DNA of 35,959 nt. Origin: an uncultured Brachyspira sp. GTDB taxonomy: Bacteria > Spirochaetota > Brachyspiria > Brachyspirales > Brachyspiraceae. The position numbers were made by a program, and so were the translations under genes. The stretch covers positions 1 to 35,959 of the forward strand of contig NZ_CAJTQJ010000023.1 in the NCBI RefSeq assembly GCF_910578695.1, in the 5' to 3' direction. The notes beneath the pieces were generated by a model that made no database searches, was not told where the DNA came from, and saw only the letters and a program-made list of their open reading frames with translations. Shown in pieces: positions 8,763 through 17,096 of this stretch; position 1 is the first letter of the stretch; every line of letters begins with the position of its first letter.

Positions 8763-8768
8763 TAATAT

Positions 8769-10286
8769 ATGTTTGTAAAATTAAATAAAGTTTCTTTTTC
8801 TTATGACGGCTCTGATAATATATTAAATGATGTTTCTTTTCATATAGATAATACCTGCACTGCTATAGTCGGAGAGAATGGCTGCGGTAAAACTACGCTT
8901 GCTAAACTTATAACAGGTATATTAAATCCTAATTTAGGAAGCATAGAATATTCAAATAAAAATATGATAAATGTTTACTTAAATCAGGAATGCAGCGATA
9001 TGCCTGATAATGCTGAGAATTTATTTTATGATGATAATTCATATTCAGGATATTTAATTTCTTTATTTAAAATAGATTACAGCTATTTATATAGGTTTGA
9101 TACATTAAGTTTCGGAGAGAGAAAAAGACTTCAAATAGCAGCAGCACTTTCAAATAATCCTGATATATTGGTATTAGATGAGCCTACAAATCATATTGAT
9201 ATTGAATGTAAAGATATACTTATTAATGCTATAAAAAGACTTAATTGTATTGTTATAATTATTAGTCATGATATTGATTTTCTTGATGAATTAGCGTCTA
9301 AATGTATATTTATAAGAAATGGAATATGTAAAATGAGAATAGGTAATTATACTCAATGCAGAGAGTATGAAAAAGATGAAGAAGATTATAATTTTAGCTT
9401 ATATGAGGAGAGCAGAAAGAAAGTAAAAATACTTGAGGCTAGATATAAAAAGCTTCAAAATGAATCTGATTTAAAAAGAATAAAATGCGGAAGTAAAAGG
9501 CATATAGATAAAAAAGATCATGATGCTAAAGGAAAAATTGATGCTGCCAGACTTACAGGTAAGGACAGCAGATTAGCATCTAAAGCTAAGCAGGCTAAAG
9601 GCTTATATAATAAAAATAAATTAGAAAGCGAAGCTTTATATACTAAAAAAAGAGAAGTTATGAATATGGAGTTTAGAGGCGAAAGATATAAAGGAAAATT
9701 TTTATTTTTTTTAGAGGCAGGAGAAACTAAAATAAATAATGTCATTTTAAAGCATTCTGAACTTATAATAAAAAAAGACAGCAGAATAGGTATTGAAGGG
9801 GCAAATGGTGCAGGAAAAACATCTTTATTAAATTATATAATAGAAACAATGCATAATAATTCTATAGATAAAAATAAGATAGTTTATATACCTCAGAATA
9901 TAGATAGAGAAAATTGGAAAAAAATGTTTAATAATATAAAATCATTGGATAATGAATCATTTGGTTTTTTGATGAGTTTTGTTAATAGACTAGGAAGCAA
10001 TCCGAAATCTGTAATTAATTCTTATAATCATAGTCCCGGCGAGATTCGTAAAATAATGCTTGGAATGTCTGTACTTAAAAATCCTTATATTATAGTATTA
10101 GATGAGCCTACGAATCATATTGATATAGATTCTGCAGAACTTTTACAAGATGCTTTAAAAAGTTTTGATTGTGCCTTAATCATAGTAAGTCATAATAGGA
10201 ATTTTTTAAAAAATACAGTAAATACTTTATGGAATATAAAAATTACGGATAAATATAGTATTTTAGATATTAAAGATACTGTATGA
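8769..10286 (+). CDS. ABC-F ribosomal protection protein, Lsa/Vga class, resembling Tva(A)
   Basis: Cytoplasmic two-domain ABC ATPase without membrane segments. Antibiotic-resistance ABC-F proteins bind the ribosomal E site and displace drugs from the peptidyl-transferase centre. ABC1 has Walker A GENGCGKT (35-42), signature LSFGERKR (113-120) and DEPTNHID (137-144). ABC2 has GANGAGKT (344-351), SPGEIRK (422-428) and a second DEPTNHID near 445. The linker (about 200-300) holds the basic motif KKDHDAKGKIDAARLTGKD (248-266), characteristic of the Lsa/Vga branch and not of housekeeping EttA/Uup. At 505 residues, in a Brachyspira-like genome, it may be tva(A), the reported pleuromutilin-susceptibility gene of B. 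hyodysenteriae; identity needs alignment. It has its own promoter and leader, and GGGGG precedes the ATG. Confidence 0.85.
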   Translation: MFVKLNKVSFSYDGSDNILNDVSFHIDNTCTAIVGENGCGKTTLAKLITGILNPNLGSIEYSNKNMINVYLNQECSDMPDNAENLFYDDNSYSGYLISLFKIDYSYLYRFDTLSFGERKRLQIAAALSNNPDILVLDEPTNHIDIECKDILINAIKRLNCIVIIISHDIDFLDELASKCIFIRNGICKMRIGNYTQCREYEKDEEDYNFSLYEESRKKVKILEARYKKLQNESDLKRIKCGSKRHIDKKDHDAKGKIDAARLTGKDSRLASKAKQAKGLYNKNKLESEALYTKKREVMNMEFRGERYKGKFLFFLEAGETKINNVILKHSELIIKKDSRIGIEGANGAGKTSLLNYIIETMHNNSIDKNKIVYIPQNIDRENWKKMFNNIKSLDNESFGFLMSFVNRLGSNPKSVINSYNHSPGEIRKIMLGMSVLKNPYIIVLDEPTNHIDIDSAELLQDALKSFDCALIIVSHNRNFLKNTVNTLWNIKITDKYSILDIKDTV

Positions 10287-10367
10287 ATATATATTTTTAT
10301 TAATATCTATATTAATTTTAAAAAATTACTTCCGATAATAAGTTGTATATTTGATAAGGTTATATTT

Positions 10368-10859
10368 ATGTATTTTAATGTTAGAATTAGTTCTAAAATA
10401 TTTTATAGTATCATATTAGTTGCAATAGCTTTTATGATATATGTATTTGTTTTTAGTTCTAAAGGTTTTCTTACATTAGATTCCAAAAAAGATATAATAG
10501 AAAATGAAAAAAAGAAAATAGAAGAACTTAATAGAAGAAAAATTCAAATATCAAGCAATATAAAAAGACTTAAAACAGATAAAGAATATATCTTATCGTA
10601 TGCTAAAACATTCGGTTATTTAGATGAAACAAAAAATGAAAAGATTATAAAAATAATAAAAAATGATGAAGATAGTAAAAATATTTCATCTGAATCATCT
10701 TCTGTAAATACAAAAGAAATTGATAATTATATTAATATTAAAGGTGCTTTGATATTGGCATTTATGATAGTTATGTGTTTTGTATCTTATATATTATTAG
10801 TCAACAAAAATATTCTTCATAAATTAAAAAAGAAAAAGATAATTCCTTTAAAGGGCTAA
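10368..10859 (+). CDS. FtsB/DivIC-like septum formation initiator with an extra C-terminal membrane helix
   Basis: A 163-residue protein with a short cytoplasmic N-terminus, a membrane helix at about 9-31, and a charged coiled-coil region (about 38-75) containing ENEKKKIEELNRRK. That is followed by YILSYAKTFGYLDE, where FtsB/DivIC proteins have their conserved E-x-x-AR-x-x-lGy motif. This layout is typical of the divisome bitopic proteins that work with FtsL and FtsQ/DivIB. Unlike the usual ~100-residue family members, it continues through a Ser/Asn-rich spacer to a second membrane helix (about 123-147) and a lysine-rich tail, placing both ends in the cytoplasm. It is 81 bp after the ABC-F gene. 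The family call rests on architecture and a weak motif. Confidence 0.6.
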   Translation: MYFNVRISSKIFYSIILVAIAFMIYVFVFSSKGFLTLDSKKDIIENEKKKIEELNRRKIQISSNIKRLKTDKEYILSYAKTFGYLDETKNEKIIKIIKNDEDSKNISSESSSVNTKEIDNYINIKGALILAFMIVMCFVSYILLVNKNILHKLKKKKIIPLKG

Positions 10860-10870
10860 TTCTTTATTTT

Positions 10871-11467
10871 TTAAATAGGATACTGTAAAGAGAATAGAAA
10901 TCCTGCATCTTTATTTATAGGTTCATAAAAAGGCATAAAATTAAAACTAAATCCTTCATTTTTCTTTTTGCCGTAAACTCTTTGATAGCTGTCATACGCT
11001 ACAGCAGCCCCGCAGAATATACCTGCAGTTATTTCAAAAAGCATAGAAGATACCCATAATTTTTTATATCTGTTTCTTCCTGTAGTTGAAGGTGCTACAT
11101 TGACGTTTTCTAGAGCTTCTAATCCAAATACCAAATATGTGGCATAACTATATGAAAAAAATGCTGTCAAAATAAATGTTACTTCAGTATATCTTAAAGG
11201 ATTACTTTTATAAGGGGTTTCAGGCATAATAGGAGAACTTACAACTTGTTTTTGATTTATAATATTATTTCCTTCCATACTGAAAAATGAATCAATATTA
11301 TTGGTGTTTATACTGTATTCTGATTTCAATTCTTCATTTTGTTCTATTATCTCTTTTTTTCCTGCATTTTCATTAGTACCATACTCTTTTGCTATATCCG
11401 AAAAATAAAAAGCACCGAAAAAAGTGTTTGATATGATAAATAATATTGCTATAACTTTTTTGCTCAT
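10871..11467 (-). CDS. Uncharacterised membrane protein, coupled to the CsgG-domain gene
   Basis: 198 residues, not recognised. An N-terminal hydrophobic signal/anchor (about 5-24) is followed by a polar linker (25-95), then two hydrophobic stretches (about 95-120, FILTAFFSYSYATYLVFG, and 138-160, FEITAGIFCGAAVAYDSY). The C-terminal segment ends in FLFSLQYPI, a strand-like end reminiscent of outer-membrane proteins. Its ATG follows the stop of the preceding gene directly (TAAATG), so translation is probably coupled and the two products likely work together, perhaps as an envelope assembly. It converges with the FtsB/DivIC-like gene with 11 bp between them and no clear terminator. Confidence 0.6.
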   Translation of the reverse strand: MSKKVIAILFIISNTFFGAFYFSDIAKEYGTNENAGKKEIIEQNEELKSEYSINTNNIDSFFSMEGNNIINQKQVVSSPIMPETPYKSNPLRYTEVTFILTAFFSYSYATYLVFGLEALENVNVAPSTTGRNRYKKLWVSSMLFEITAGIFCGAAVAYDSYQRVYGKKKNEGFSFNFMPFYEPINKDAGFLFSLQYPI

Positions 11468-12934
11468 TTATAGTAGAAAAAACGCTCCAAATGCGAATTC
11501 CAATCCTGTAAGTTTAACTGTTTTTATATTTTCAGGCAAAGAAATTTCATTGCCTTCGCTGAAAACACCCAAATTAATAGGATTTGTATAAAACCTATAT
11601 CCTATTCCTAAATTTATACCTATTTTATCTGTAATATTATATTGTAAATAGGCTAATGCTCCTATGCCGAACATAATATCTATTGAATTTATTTTAGCAC
11701 CATTTTTCAGCTGAAGATAATCATTGATATAGTAATTTCCTCCATATACTTCGCCTATAGTTGTAAATGATATTCCCATACCTATATAAGGACTTATTAT
11801 AAGCCTTAAAACTTCCTGATACAAGTTTATATTAATATCAAAATTAAATCTAGTATCTACAGCATAGCTGGACTTAAAAAAATCGCCGAATAGTATGCCT
11901 AAACTTAAATTTGGAGAAAATAATGCACCATTATACATCATTTTCAAATGCACTCCTAATGCATATTCATTTTTATTTAATGATATTTTTATTTTTCCTT
12001 CATTAGGCTTAAAGCTGCTTTGATATGTTTTTTGAAAAGATTCTATATTGTATGATGCATAATTTAATGCTACAGCAAAACCGAAATCCCCTACAACTGT
12101 TTCTCTTGCTATATCACCAACTTGTATATTTTTTCCTCTTGAAATTTTTGCTATTAAATAATCATTATTAAGTTCTTTTATTCTAAGAGTTCCTTTATAC
12201 TGATATCCTCCGCTTATCACATTATCAGGAGATATCATTATATCATCTTTTTTTGAATAAACTTTAAATCTGGTTCTTTTATCTATTCCATGATTTCTTC
12301 CAGCAAGCAGATATATATTTCCTTCATCTATATATGATATTTTAAGCATTATTTTGAATATATCTCTCATTTTATTTTCAACTTTATATGCTAAATCACT
12401 GCATGCTTCATTAATAAGGCTTTCCCTTAGAGAATGAGAAGGATAGCTTGTGGTACAATAATAGCTTGATCCTCGTAATTTTGAAGAATATAGTATTTTT
12501 GCTGTTTCTACATCGACTATTTGAAGCACCATTTCCACTTTAGCGTATAAGCTTATAGTATCATCATTATATTCAATATCAACATTTGCCAATGTTATTC
12601 TTCCTGTCAAAGCTTTTGAATATCCGTATATTTTACCTACTTCAATAAGCTGCTTATCTGTTATGCCTGCTAATTGAAGCTCCATTTCTTTTAAGTATTT
12701 ATCTAAATTTCTTCTGTCTACAATATTAAATCTATTCATTTTTGTTAATGAATGTTCTATTAGTGCCGTCATTTTTTTTCCAACTTCTTTATTATATCCT
12801 GATGAGGCATCTAATATTTCAAAAACAGCTATATTTTCTTTTTCATACCTTTCTCCTATCTCTCTTCTTAATTGCTGTGAAAAAAGAATAGATGGAAGTA
12901 TAAGCATTATAAATATAATTTTTTTTATAATCAT
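11468..12934 (-). CDS. CsgG-domain envelope protein with C-terminal beta-barrel-like region
   Basis: 488 residues. A cleavable signal peptide (about 1-20, ending LFSQ; no lipobox) leads into a CsgG-like domain (about 24-190): NIAVFEI, a helix with KMTALIEHSLTKM, FNIVDRRNLDKYLKEMELQ and DKQLIEVGKIYGYSKALTGRI. This domain is shared by CsgG, LpoB and spirochaetal relatives. A middle segment (about 195-275: VYSKKDDIMIS, GTLRIKELN) resembles a small beta domain. The last 200 residues alternate polar and aromatic residues (FGFAVALNYASY, NLSLGILFGDFF, ISPYIGMGISFTT, GINLGIGYRFY) and end in FAFGAFFLL, as expected for an outer-membrane barrel. A secretion or scaffold role is inferred only. The ribosome-binding sequence is weak (AGGTAAG, distant). 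Confidence 0.7.
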   Translation of the reverse strand: MIIKKIIFIMLILPSILFSQQLRREIGERYEKENIAVFEILDASSGYNKEVGKKMTALIEHSLTKMNRFNIVDRRNLDKYLKEMELQLAGITDKQLIEVGKIYGYSKALTGRITLANVDIEYNDDTISLYAKVEMVLQIVDVETAKILYSSKLRGSSYYCTTSYPSHSLRESLINEACSDLAYKVENKMRDIFKIMLKISYIDEGNIYLLAGRNHGIDKRTRFKVYSKKDDIMISPDNVISGGYQYKGTLRIKELNNDYLIAKISRGKNIQVGDIARETVVGDFGFAVALNYASYNIESFQKTYQSSFKPNEGKIKISLNKNEYALGVHLKMMYNGALFSPNLSLGILFGDFFKSSYAVDTRFNFDININLYQEVLRLIISPYIGMGISFTTIGEVYGGNYYINDYLQLKNGAKINSIDIMFGIGALAYLQYNITDKIGINLGIGYRFYTNPINLGVFSEGNEISLPENIKTVKLTGLEFAFGAFFLL

Positions 12935-13029
12935 TTTTATACAATTCTTACCTAACTAAATATAGTTTTATATATTTATATTATATTTAATTTAAAAATA
13001 AAGTCAATTTATATTATTTTTAATTTTTA

Positions 13030-13058
13030 TTGAAAATAATATGAATTGAATATATTAT
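13030..13058 (+). promoter_or_regulatory. Candidate promoter for ybaB-recR
   Basis: TTGAAA (13030-13035), 17-base spacer, TATTAT (13053-13058), in the divergent region between the CsgG-domain gene and ybaB. The DNA is very AT-rich, so confidence is limited. Confidence 0.4.
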
Positions 13059-13096
13059 ATAATAATATTAAAATAAAAAGATAAGGAGTATTGTTT

Positions 13097-13537
13097 ATGA
13101 GTGAAAGCAGTATAAAGTACAGTTCAGCAGGAAATTTAGTATGTTTAACTATGAATAAATCATATAATATAACCAGCTTTAGTATAGATGAAAGTCTGTT
13201 ATCAAAGGATCAAAAAGAGTTATTAGAGGAAATGATAAGTTCAAGCATAAATGAAGCAGTTTCAAAGGTATCTGAATTAAAAAATAAATTGGAAGAAGAT
13301 GATAATAAGAATGATAATAAAGAAAAATTTAATAGGCAGCCTAATTTATTTAATATGAATTTTAATGATATAAATCAAATGTTCGGAGATATAAGTAAAA
13401 TGGCATCCGTAGAATATAAAGACGGTAAAATAAGTATTTCTTTGGATTCTATAACACCTGATATGATATCGAAAGTGAATGATATTATGAATAATATAAA
13501 TAAAAATAATAATAATGATGATAATAATAAGGAATAA
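13097..13537 (+). CDS. ybaB: YbaB/EbfC-like nucleoid-associated protein lacking the N-terminal helix, with a C-terminal extension
   Basis: 146 residues from the ATG at 13097, chosen over an in-frame TTG at 13091 because AAGGAG (13083-13088) is correctly spaced only for the ATG. Residues 5-60 (GNLVCLTMNKSYNITSFSID, then ESLLSKDQKELLEEMI and NEAVSKV) match the beta-sheet and second helix of YbaB/EbfC, small dimeric DNA-binding proteins usually encoded beside recR, as here. The usual first helix of 30-40 residues is absent; an in-frame stop at 13082-13084 rules out a longer start. The C-terminus adds about 80 residues, including a hydrophobic segment (NMNFNDINQMFGDISKM) and an Asn/Asp-rich tail. 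Family call is fair; whether it binds DNA is open. Confidence 0.65.
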   Translation: MSESSIKYSSAGNLVCLTMNKSYNITSFSIDESLLSKDQKELLEEMISSSINEAVSKVSELKNKLEEDDNKNDNKEKFNRQPNLFNMNFNDINQMFGDISKMASVEYKDGKISISLDSITPDMISKVNDIMNNINKNNNNDDNNKE

Positions 13538-13542
13538 CTGTT

Positions 13543-14148
13543 TTGAATAATATACAATCTTTGGATAGGCTTACTCAGATTATAGCAAGGCTTCCGGGTA
13601 TAGGTTCAAGAACTGCTTTTCGTCTTGCTTTATATTTATTTGACTGTGATGATGAATATCTGAAAGAATTTTCTGATATTTTATTATCATTGCATAAAGA
13701 TATAAAGTTATGCAGTGAATGTTATAGTTTAAGCGATAATGATATTTGTTATATATGCAGTAATGATAAAAGAGATCATAATAAAATATGTGTTGCAGAA
13801 TCATATTCTGATATGCTTGCTATAGAAAATACGGAGGAATATAATGGAGTTTATCATATATTAGGCGGGCTTATAGCACCAATTAAAGGAATTGGAATAA
13901 GCGATATAAGGATAAAAGAACTTATAGAAAGGGTTAAAAAAAATAACATAGAAGAAATAATGATAGCATTCAGTGCCTCATTAGAAGCGGATACTACTGC
14001 ATCATATATATATAAAACATTAAGAGATAATAATTTTAATGGAAAAGTAACGCATATTACTTATGGTATTTCTTTGGCAAGCGATATAGAAAATGCAGAT
14101 ACTAGGTCTTTGGCTAGAAGCATTTTAGACAGAGTTGAAATGAATTAA
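13543..14148 (+). CDS. recR: Recombination mediator protein RecR
   Basis: RecR acts with RecO (and RecF) to load RecA on single-stranded DNA at gaps. The 201-residue chain has the N-terminal helix-hairpin-helix LARL-type motif ARLPGIGSRTAFRLAL (15-30), a four-cysteine zinc finger (Cys 57, 60, 69, 72), a Toprim domain starting ICVAESYSDMLAIE near 82, and the C-terminal segment THITYGISLASDIENAD. The start is TTG at 13543, supported by AAGGA about ten bases upstream and by alignment of the N-terminus with the family. It begins five bases after ybaB, with the ribosome-binding sequence inside the end of ybaB, so the two are likely co-translated. Confidence 0.93.
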   Translation: MNNIQSLDRLTQIIARLPGIGSRTAFRLALYLFDCDDEYLKEFSDILLSLHKDIKLCSECYSLSDNDICYICSNDKRDHNKICVAESYSDMLAIENTEEYNGVYHILGGLIAPIKGIGISDIRIKELIERVKKNNIEEIMIAFSASLEADTTASYIYKTLRDNNFNGKVTHITYGISLASDIENADTRSLARSILDRVEMN

Positions 14149-14274
14149 AATATTTTGTAATTAATTTAAAATTATATTTATTTGAATACAAGTAAATGCA
14201 AAAATTATAAGTTTTAATATTTAATAATATTAAAAAGAAATTATATATTTATTTTTAATTAACATAACAATAAA

Positions 14275-14340
14275 ATTAGCTTGATTTAATACTAATTTAT
14301 GATAATCTTAATAGGTTTAATAATTATAAAAAAAGCTAAT
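14275..14340 (+). promoter_or_regulatory. Inverted repeat in the pyrG leader
   Basis: ATTAGCTT (14275-14282) and AAGCTAAT (14333-14340) are perfect 8-bp inverted arms about 50 bases apart. The second arm ends directly before the ribosome-binding sequence GAGGA (14342-14346). If transcribed, the structure could mask translation of pyrG. It could equally be chance in AT-rich DNA. I see nothing else in the 202-bp recR-pyrG gap. Confidence 0.25.
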
Positions 14341-14350
14341 CGAGGATTAT

Positions 14351-15967
14351 ATGAATACTAAATATATATTTGTAACAGGCGGAGTTGTATCTGGTTTGGG
14401 TAAGGGAATAACAGCATCTTCATTAGGAAGACTTTTAAAGGCTAGAGGATTAAGCGTAACTATACAGAAATTTGATCCTTATATCAATTTAGACCCAGGT
14501 ACTATGAGTCCTTTTCAGCATGGAGAAGTTTTTGTTACAGATGATGGGGCGGAAACTGATTTGGATATTGGGCATTATGAGAGATTTATAGATGAGAGTT
14601 TAAATAAATTCAGCAATGTTACTACAGGAAAAATATATCAGCATGTTATAAATATGGAGCGTGAAGGCAAATATTTAGGAGAAACTGTTCAGGTTATACC
14701 GCATATTACTAATGAAATCAAAAGGAGAATATACAGAGAAAGCGATACAAAAATAACCGATATAGTAATAACTGAGATAGGCGGAACTATAGGAGATATA
14801 GAATCTCTTCCTTATGTTGAAGCTATAAGACAGATAAAAACAGAATTAGGTCAGGATAATGTTTTGTATATACATGTAACATTAATACCTTTTATAAGTT
14901 CATCTGAGGAGATAAAAACAAAACCTACTCAGCATAGTGTAAAAGAACTTATGCAAAGCGGTATTATACCTGATATTTTGGTATGCAGAACCAGTAAGCA
15001 TTTGCAGGAATCTCATAAAGCAAAGATAGCATTATTCTGTAATGTACCTAAAGAAAATGTATTTGAAAACTTTGATGAGCCTAATATATATGCCGTTCCT
15101 TTAATGCTTGAAGCTCAGGGGCTTTCCGATGTAGTATGCAGGCATTTCAAACTTCAGACTGCAAAGATAGATTTGGAGGCTTGGACTGATTTAATATATA
15201 GGCAGAAAAATATAGCTATAAAAAATGAGAGGGTAAAAATAGCTATAGTAGGAAAGTATATATCTATGAAAGATGCTTATATATCTTTGACAGAGGCTTT
15301 GAATCATGGCGGTATATATAATGATATTAATGTTGATATAGAATGGATTTCGGCTGAAGAATTAGAAAATAAAGATAATGTATCAGAGTATTTGAAAGAT
15401 ATTCAAGGACTTATAATACCCGGAGGATTTGGCGAGAGAGGTGTTGAAGGAAAGATTAATGCTATAAAATATGCAAGAGAAAATGAAATACCTTATTTTG
15501 GGATATGCTTAGGCATGCAGCTTATGAGTGTTGAGTTTGCAAGAAATGTATTAAAATTAGAAGATGCTAATACTATAGAAGTAAAAGAAGATGCTGAAAA
15601 TCCTATAATTACCCTTATGGAAGAGCAGAAAAAAAATATATTAAAGGGCGGTACTATGAGATTAGGTGCTTTTGAATGCGATATAAAAAGCGGAAGTTTG
15701 GCTCATAAATTATATGATAAAACAGAGATAAGCGAAAGGCATAGACATAGATATGAGTTTAATAATGAATATACAGAGGCGATGGAAAAAGAAGGATTTA
15801 TTATAACAGGAAAAATGAAAAATGCTGATTTGGCTGAAATTGCAGAAATAAAATCTCATCCTTTTATGATAGGAGTTCAGTTTCACCCTGAATTAAAATC
15901 AAGAATTACAAATCCGCATCCTTTATTTGTAGGATTTATAGAGGCGGCTAAAAAACTTAAAAAATAA
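14351..15967 (+). CDS. pyrG: CTP synthase
   Basis: Converts UTP to CTP using ATP and glutamine-derived ammonia, the last step of pyrimidine nucleotide synthesis. The 538-residue length is normal. The N-terminal synthetase domain has the P-loop-like GGVVSGLGKGI (10-20), KFDPYINLDPGTMSP (40-54) and TEIGGTIGDIES (141-152). The class I glutamine amidotransferase domain starts near 295 and has PGGFGERG, the nucleophile Cys 386 in GICLGMQL, and the His/Glu pair in QFHPEL near 515. GAGGA lies five bases before the ATG. Confidence 0.96.
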   Translation: MNTKYIFVTGGVVSGLGKGITASSLGRLLKARGLSVTIQKFDPYINLDPGTMSPFQHGEVFVTDDGAETDLDIGHYERFIDESLNKFSNVTTGKIYQHVINMEREGKYLGETVQVIPHITNEIKRRIYRESDTKITDIVITEIGGTIGDIESLPYVEAIRQIKTELGQDNVLYIHVTLIPFISSSEEIKTKPTQHSVKELMQSGIIPDILVCRTSKHLQESHKAKIALFCNVPKENVFENFDEPNIYAVPLMLEAQGLSDVVCRHFKLQTAKIDLEAWTDLIYRQKNIAIKNERVKIAIVGKYISMKDAYISLTEALNHGGIYNDINVDIEWISAEELENKDNVSEYLKDIQGLIIPGGFGERGVEGKINAIKYARENEIPYFGICLGMQLMSVEFARNVLKLEDANTIEVKEDAENPIITLMEEQKKNILKGGTMRLGAFECDIKSGSLAHKLYDKTEISERHRHRYEFNNEYTEAMEKEGFIITGKMKNADLAEIAEIKSHPFMIGVQFHPELKSRITNPHPLFVGFIEAAKKLKK

Positions 15968-15984
15968 ATAATTGAGGCTTACTT

Positions 15985-16317
15985 ATGGAAAATTATATTA
16001 ATAATATAGACTATAAAAAAATATTTTCATTAAAAGATTTGATAGAAATTAAGGATATATCTGTTTTATCATTGATTGATAGAAAAAGTTTAGCGATGAA
16101 TATAATATCAGCTGATAAAAATAAAGAAATTCCTACTCATACAAGTACAGGAGATGTTTTTATTACTGTTATTGAAGGCAAATCAAAAATAACAGCAGAT
16201 GAGAATGTATTTGAATTATCATCAGGAGAATCTGTTTTAATTCCAAGAAATACGCCGCATTCATTAATTGCTGAAGAGGCATTTAAGATATTAGTTATGC
16301 AAATTAAACCTGAATAA
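15985..16317 (+). CDS. Small cupin-domain protein
   Basis: 110 residues forming one cupin barrel. Motif 1 is seen as THTSTGDVFITVIEGKSKI (51-69), with His 52 and Glu 64-Gly 65, but the usual HxH pair is reduced to one His and the usual Glu is Asp 57. Motif 2 is LIPRNTPHSLIA (85-96) with His 92. These residues could still bind a metal. No signal peptide, so cytoplasmic. It starts 17 bp after pyrG and is likely co-transcribed, but single-domain cupins have too many roles to name a substrate. Confidence 0.75.
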   Translation: MENYINNIDYKKIFSLKDLIEIKDISVLSLIDRKSLAMNIISADKNKEIPTHTSTGDVFITVIEGKSKITADENVFELSSGESVLIPRNTPHSLIAEEAFKILVMQIKPE

Positions 16318-16434
16318 TATTAATTTAATTATTAGCATTTTATCTTTATAATATAAAAATGTTATAAATAGTTATTTAAATTTAATAAAAATGATATATT
16401 ATTATAATCATATTATTTTTAGGGATTTATATTT

Positions 16435-17046
16435 ATGGGAAAAATAAAAAATGTTTTTACAATGGCTCTTTTATATTTTATTAAAAATTTATTAAATTTT
16501 TCTTCAAGACTGCTGCCTGTATTTATAGCAATTTTATCATTATTAAAATTATCAAAAGTATTAATTAATTTGAATTGGCATTTAGTTTTGGCGGTGCTGA
16601 TTTTAGAAGCTGTACTTTTGATAGCTGCATTATTTTTTGATTCTGTATTTTTTAAAAATAAGAAAGCTTCGGATAATTCATCATCTAATAATAATGAGCA
16701 AAGTCAAGATACTAGCATAGAAAGTCAAAAATTTCCTGTATTAAATGTAGCTGTAATATTTTTTGCATTTTTAGGAATAATATTTGTAATATTAAAATTA
16801 TTCAATGCTGTTGATTGGAATTGGATATGGGTGCTTTCTCCGTTATGGCTTTCTACTGCATTAGTTCTTTTTATATTATTTATATGCTTGGTATTTTTTA
16901 TAATATCATTATTTATAAATAATAAAAAAGATAAATATAATAGAGACAATAAAGAAAACGAAGAAAATAAAGAAAAAACAACAGTGATACAAGAAAGCTC
17001 TTCATCTGAATCAGAATATAATAATAGCAGTAATAAAGCTGAATAA
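16435..17046 (+). CDS. Uncharacterised four-helix membrane protein
   Basis: 203 residues in two similar halves, each with a pair of membrane helices (about 24-44 and 49-69; then 101-122 and 131-159). A Ser/Asn/Gln-rich loop (75-95) separates the halves, and a highly charged Lys/Glu/Asn/Ser tail (160-203) follows. Each half carries an N-W pair before its second helix (INLNWHLVLAVL; DWNWIWVLSPLWLS); the WxWxxVLSPLW pattern recalls TMEM60/fragile-X-F-associated membrane proteins. No signal peptide or catalytic motif is visible. AGGGA lies nine bases before the ATG. Function unknown. Confidence 0.65.
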   Translation: MGKIKNVFTMALLYFIKNLLNFSSRLLPVFIAILSLLKLSKVLINLNWHLVLAVLILEAVLLIAALFFDSVFFKNKKASDNSSSNNNEQSQDTSIESQKFPVLNVAVIFFAFLGIIFVILKLFNAVDWNWIWVLSPLWLSTALVLFILFICLVFFIISLFINNKKDKYNRDNKENEENKEKTTVIQESSSSESEYNNSSNKAE

Positions 17047-17096
17047 TTAAATTAATAAATATGATAGCAGATATAAAATATAATAATACATATAAC

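Noticed and set aside
8480..8768. Insertion-sequence remnant in the gap between helicase and ABC-F genes.
   Set aside because: No transposase-like coding or terminal inverted repeats with target duplication could be seen; only the dispersed repeat core is supported.
13091..13096. TTG start two codons upstream of the ybaB ATG.
   Set aside because: Only two bases separate it from AAGGAG; the ATG at 13097 is properly spaced.
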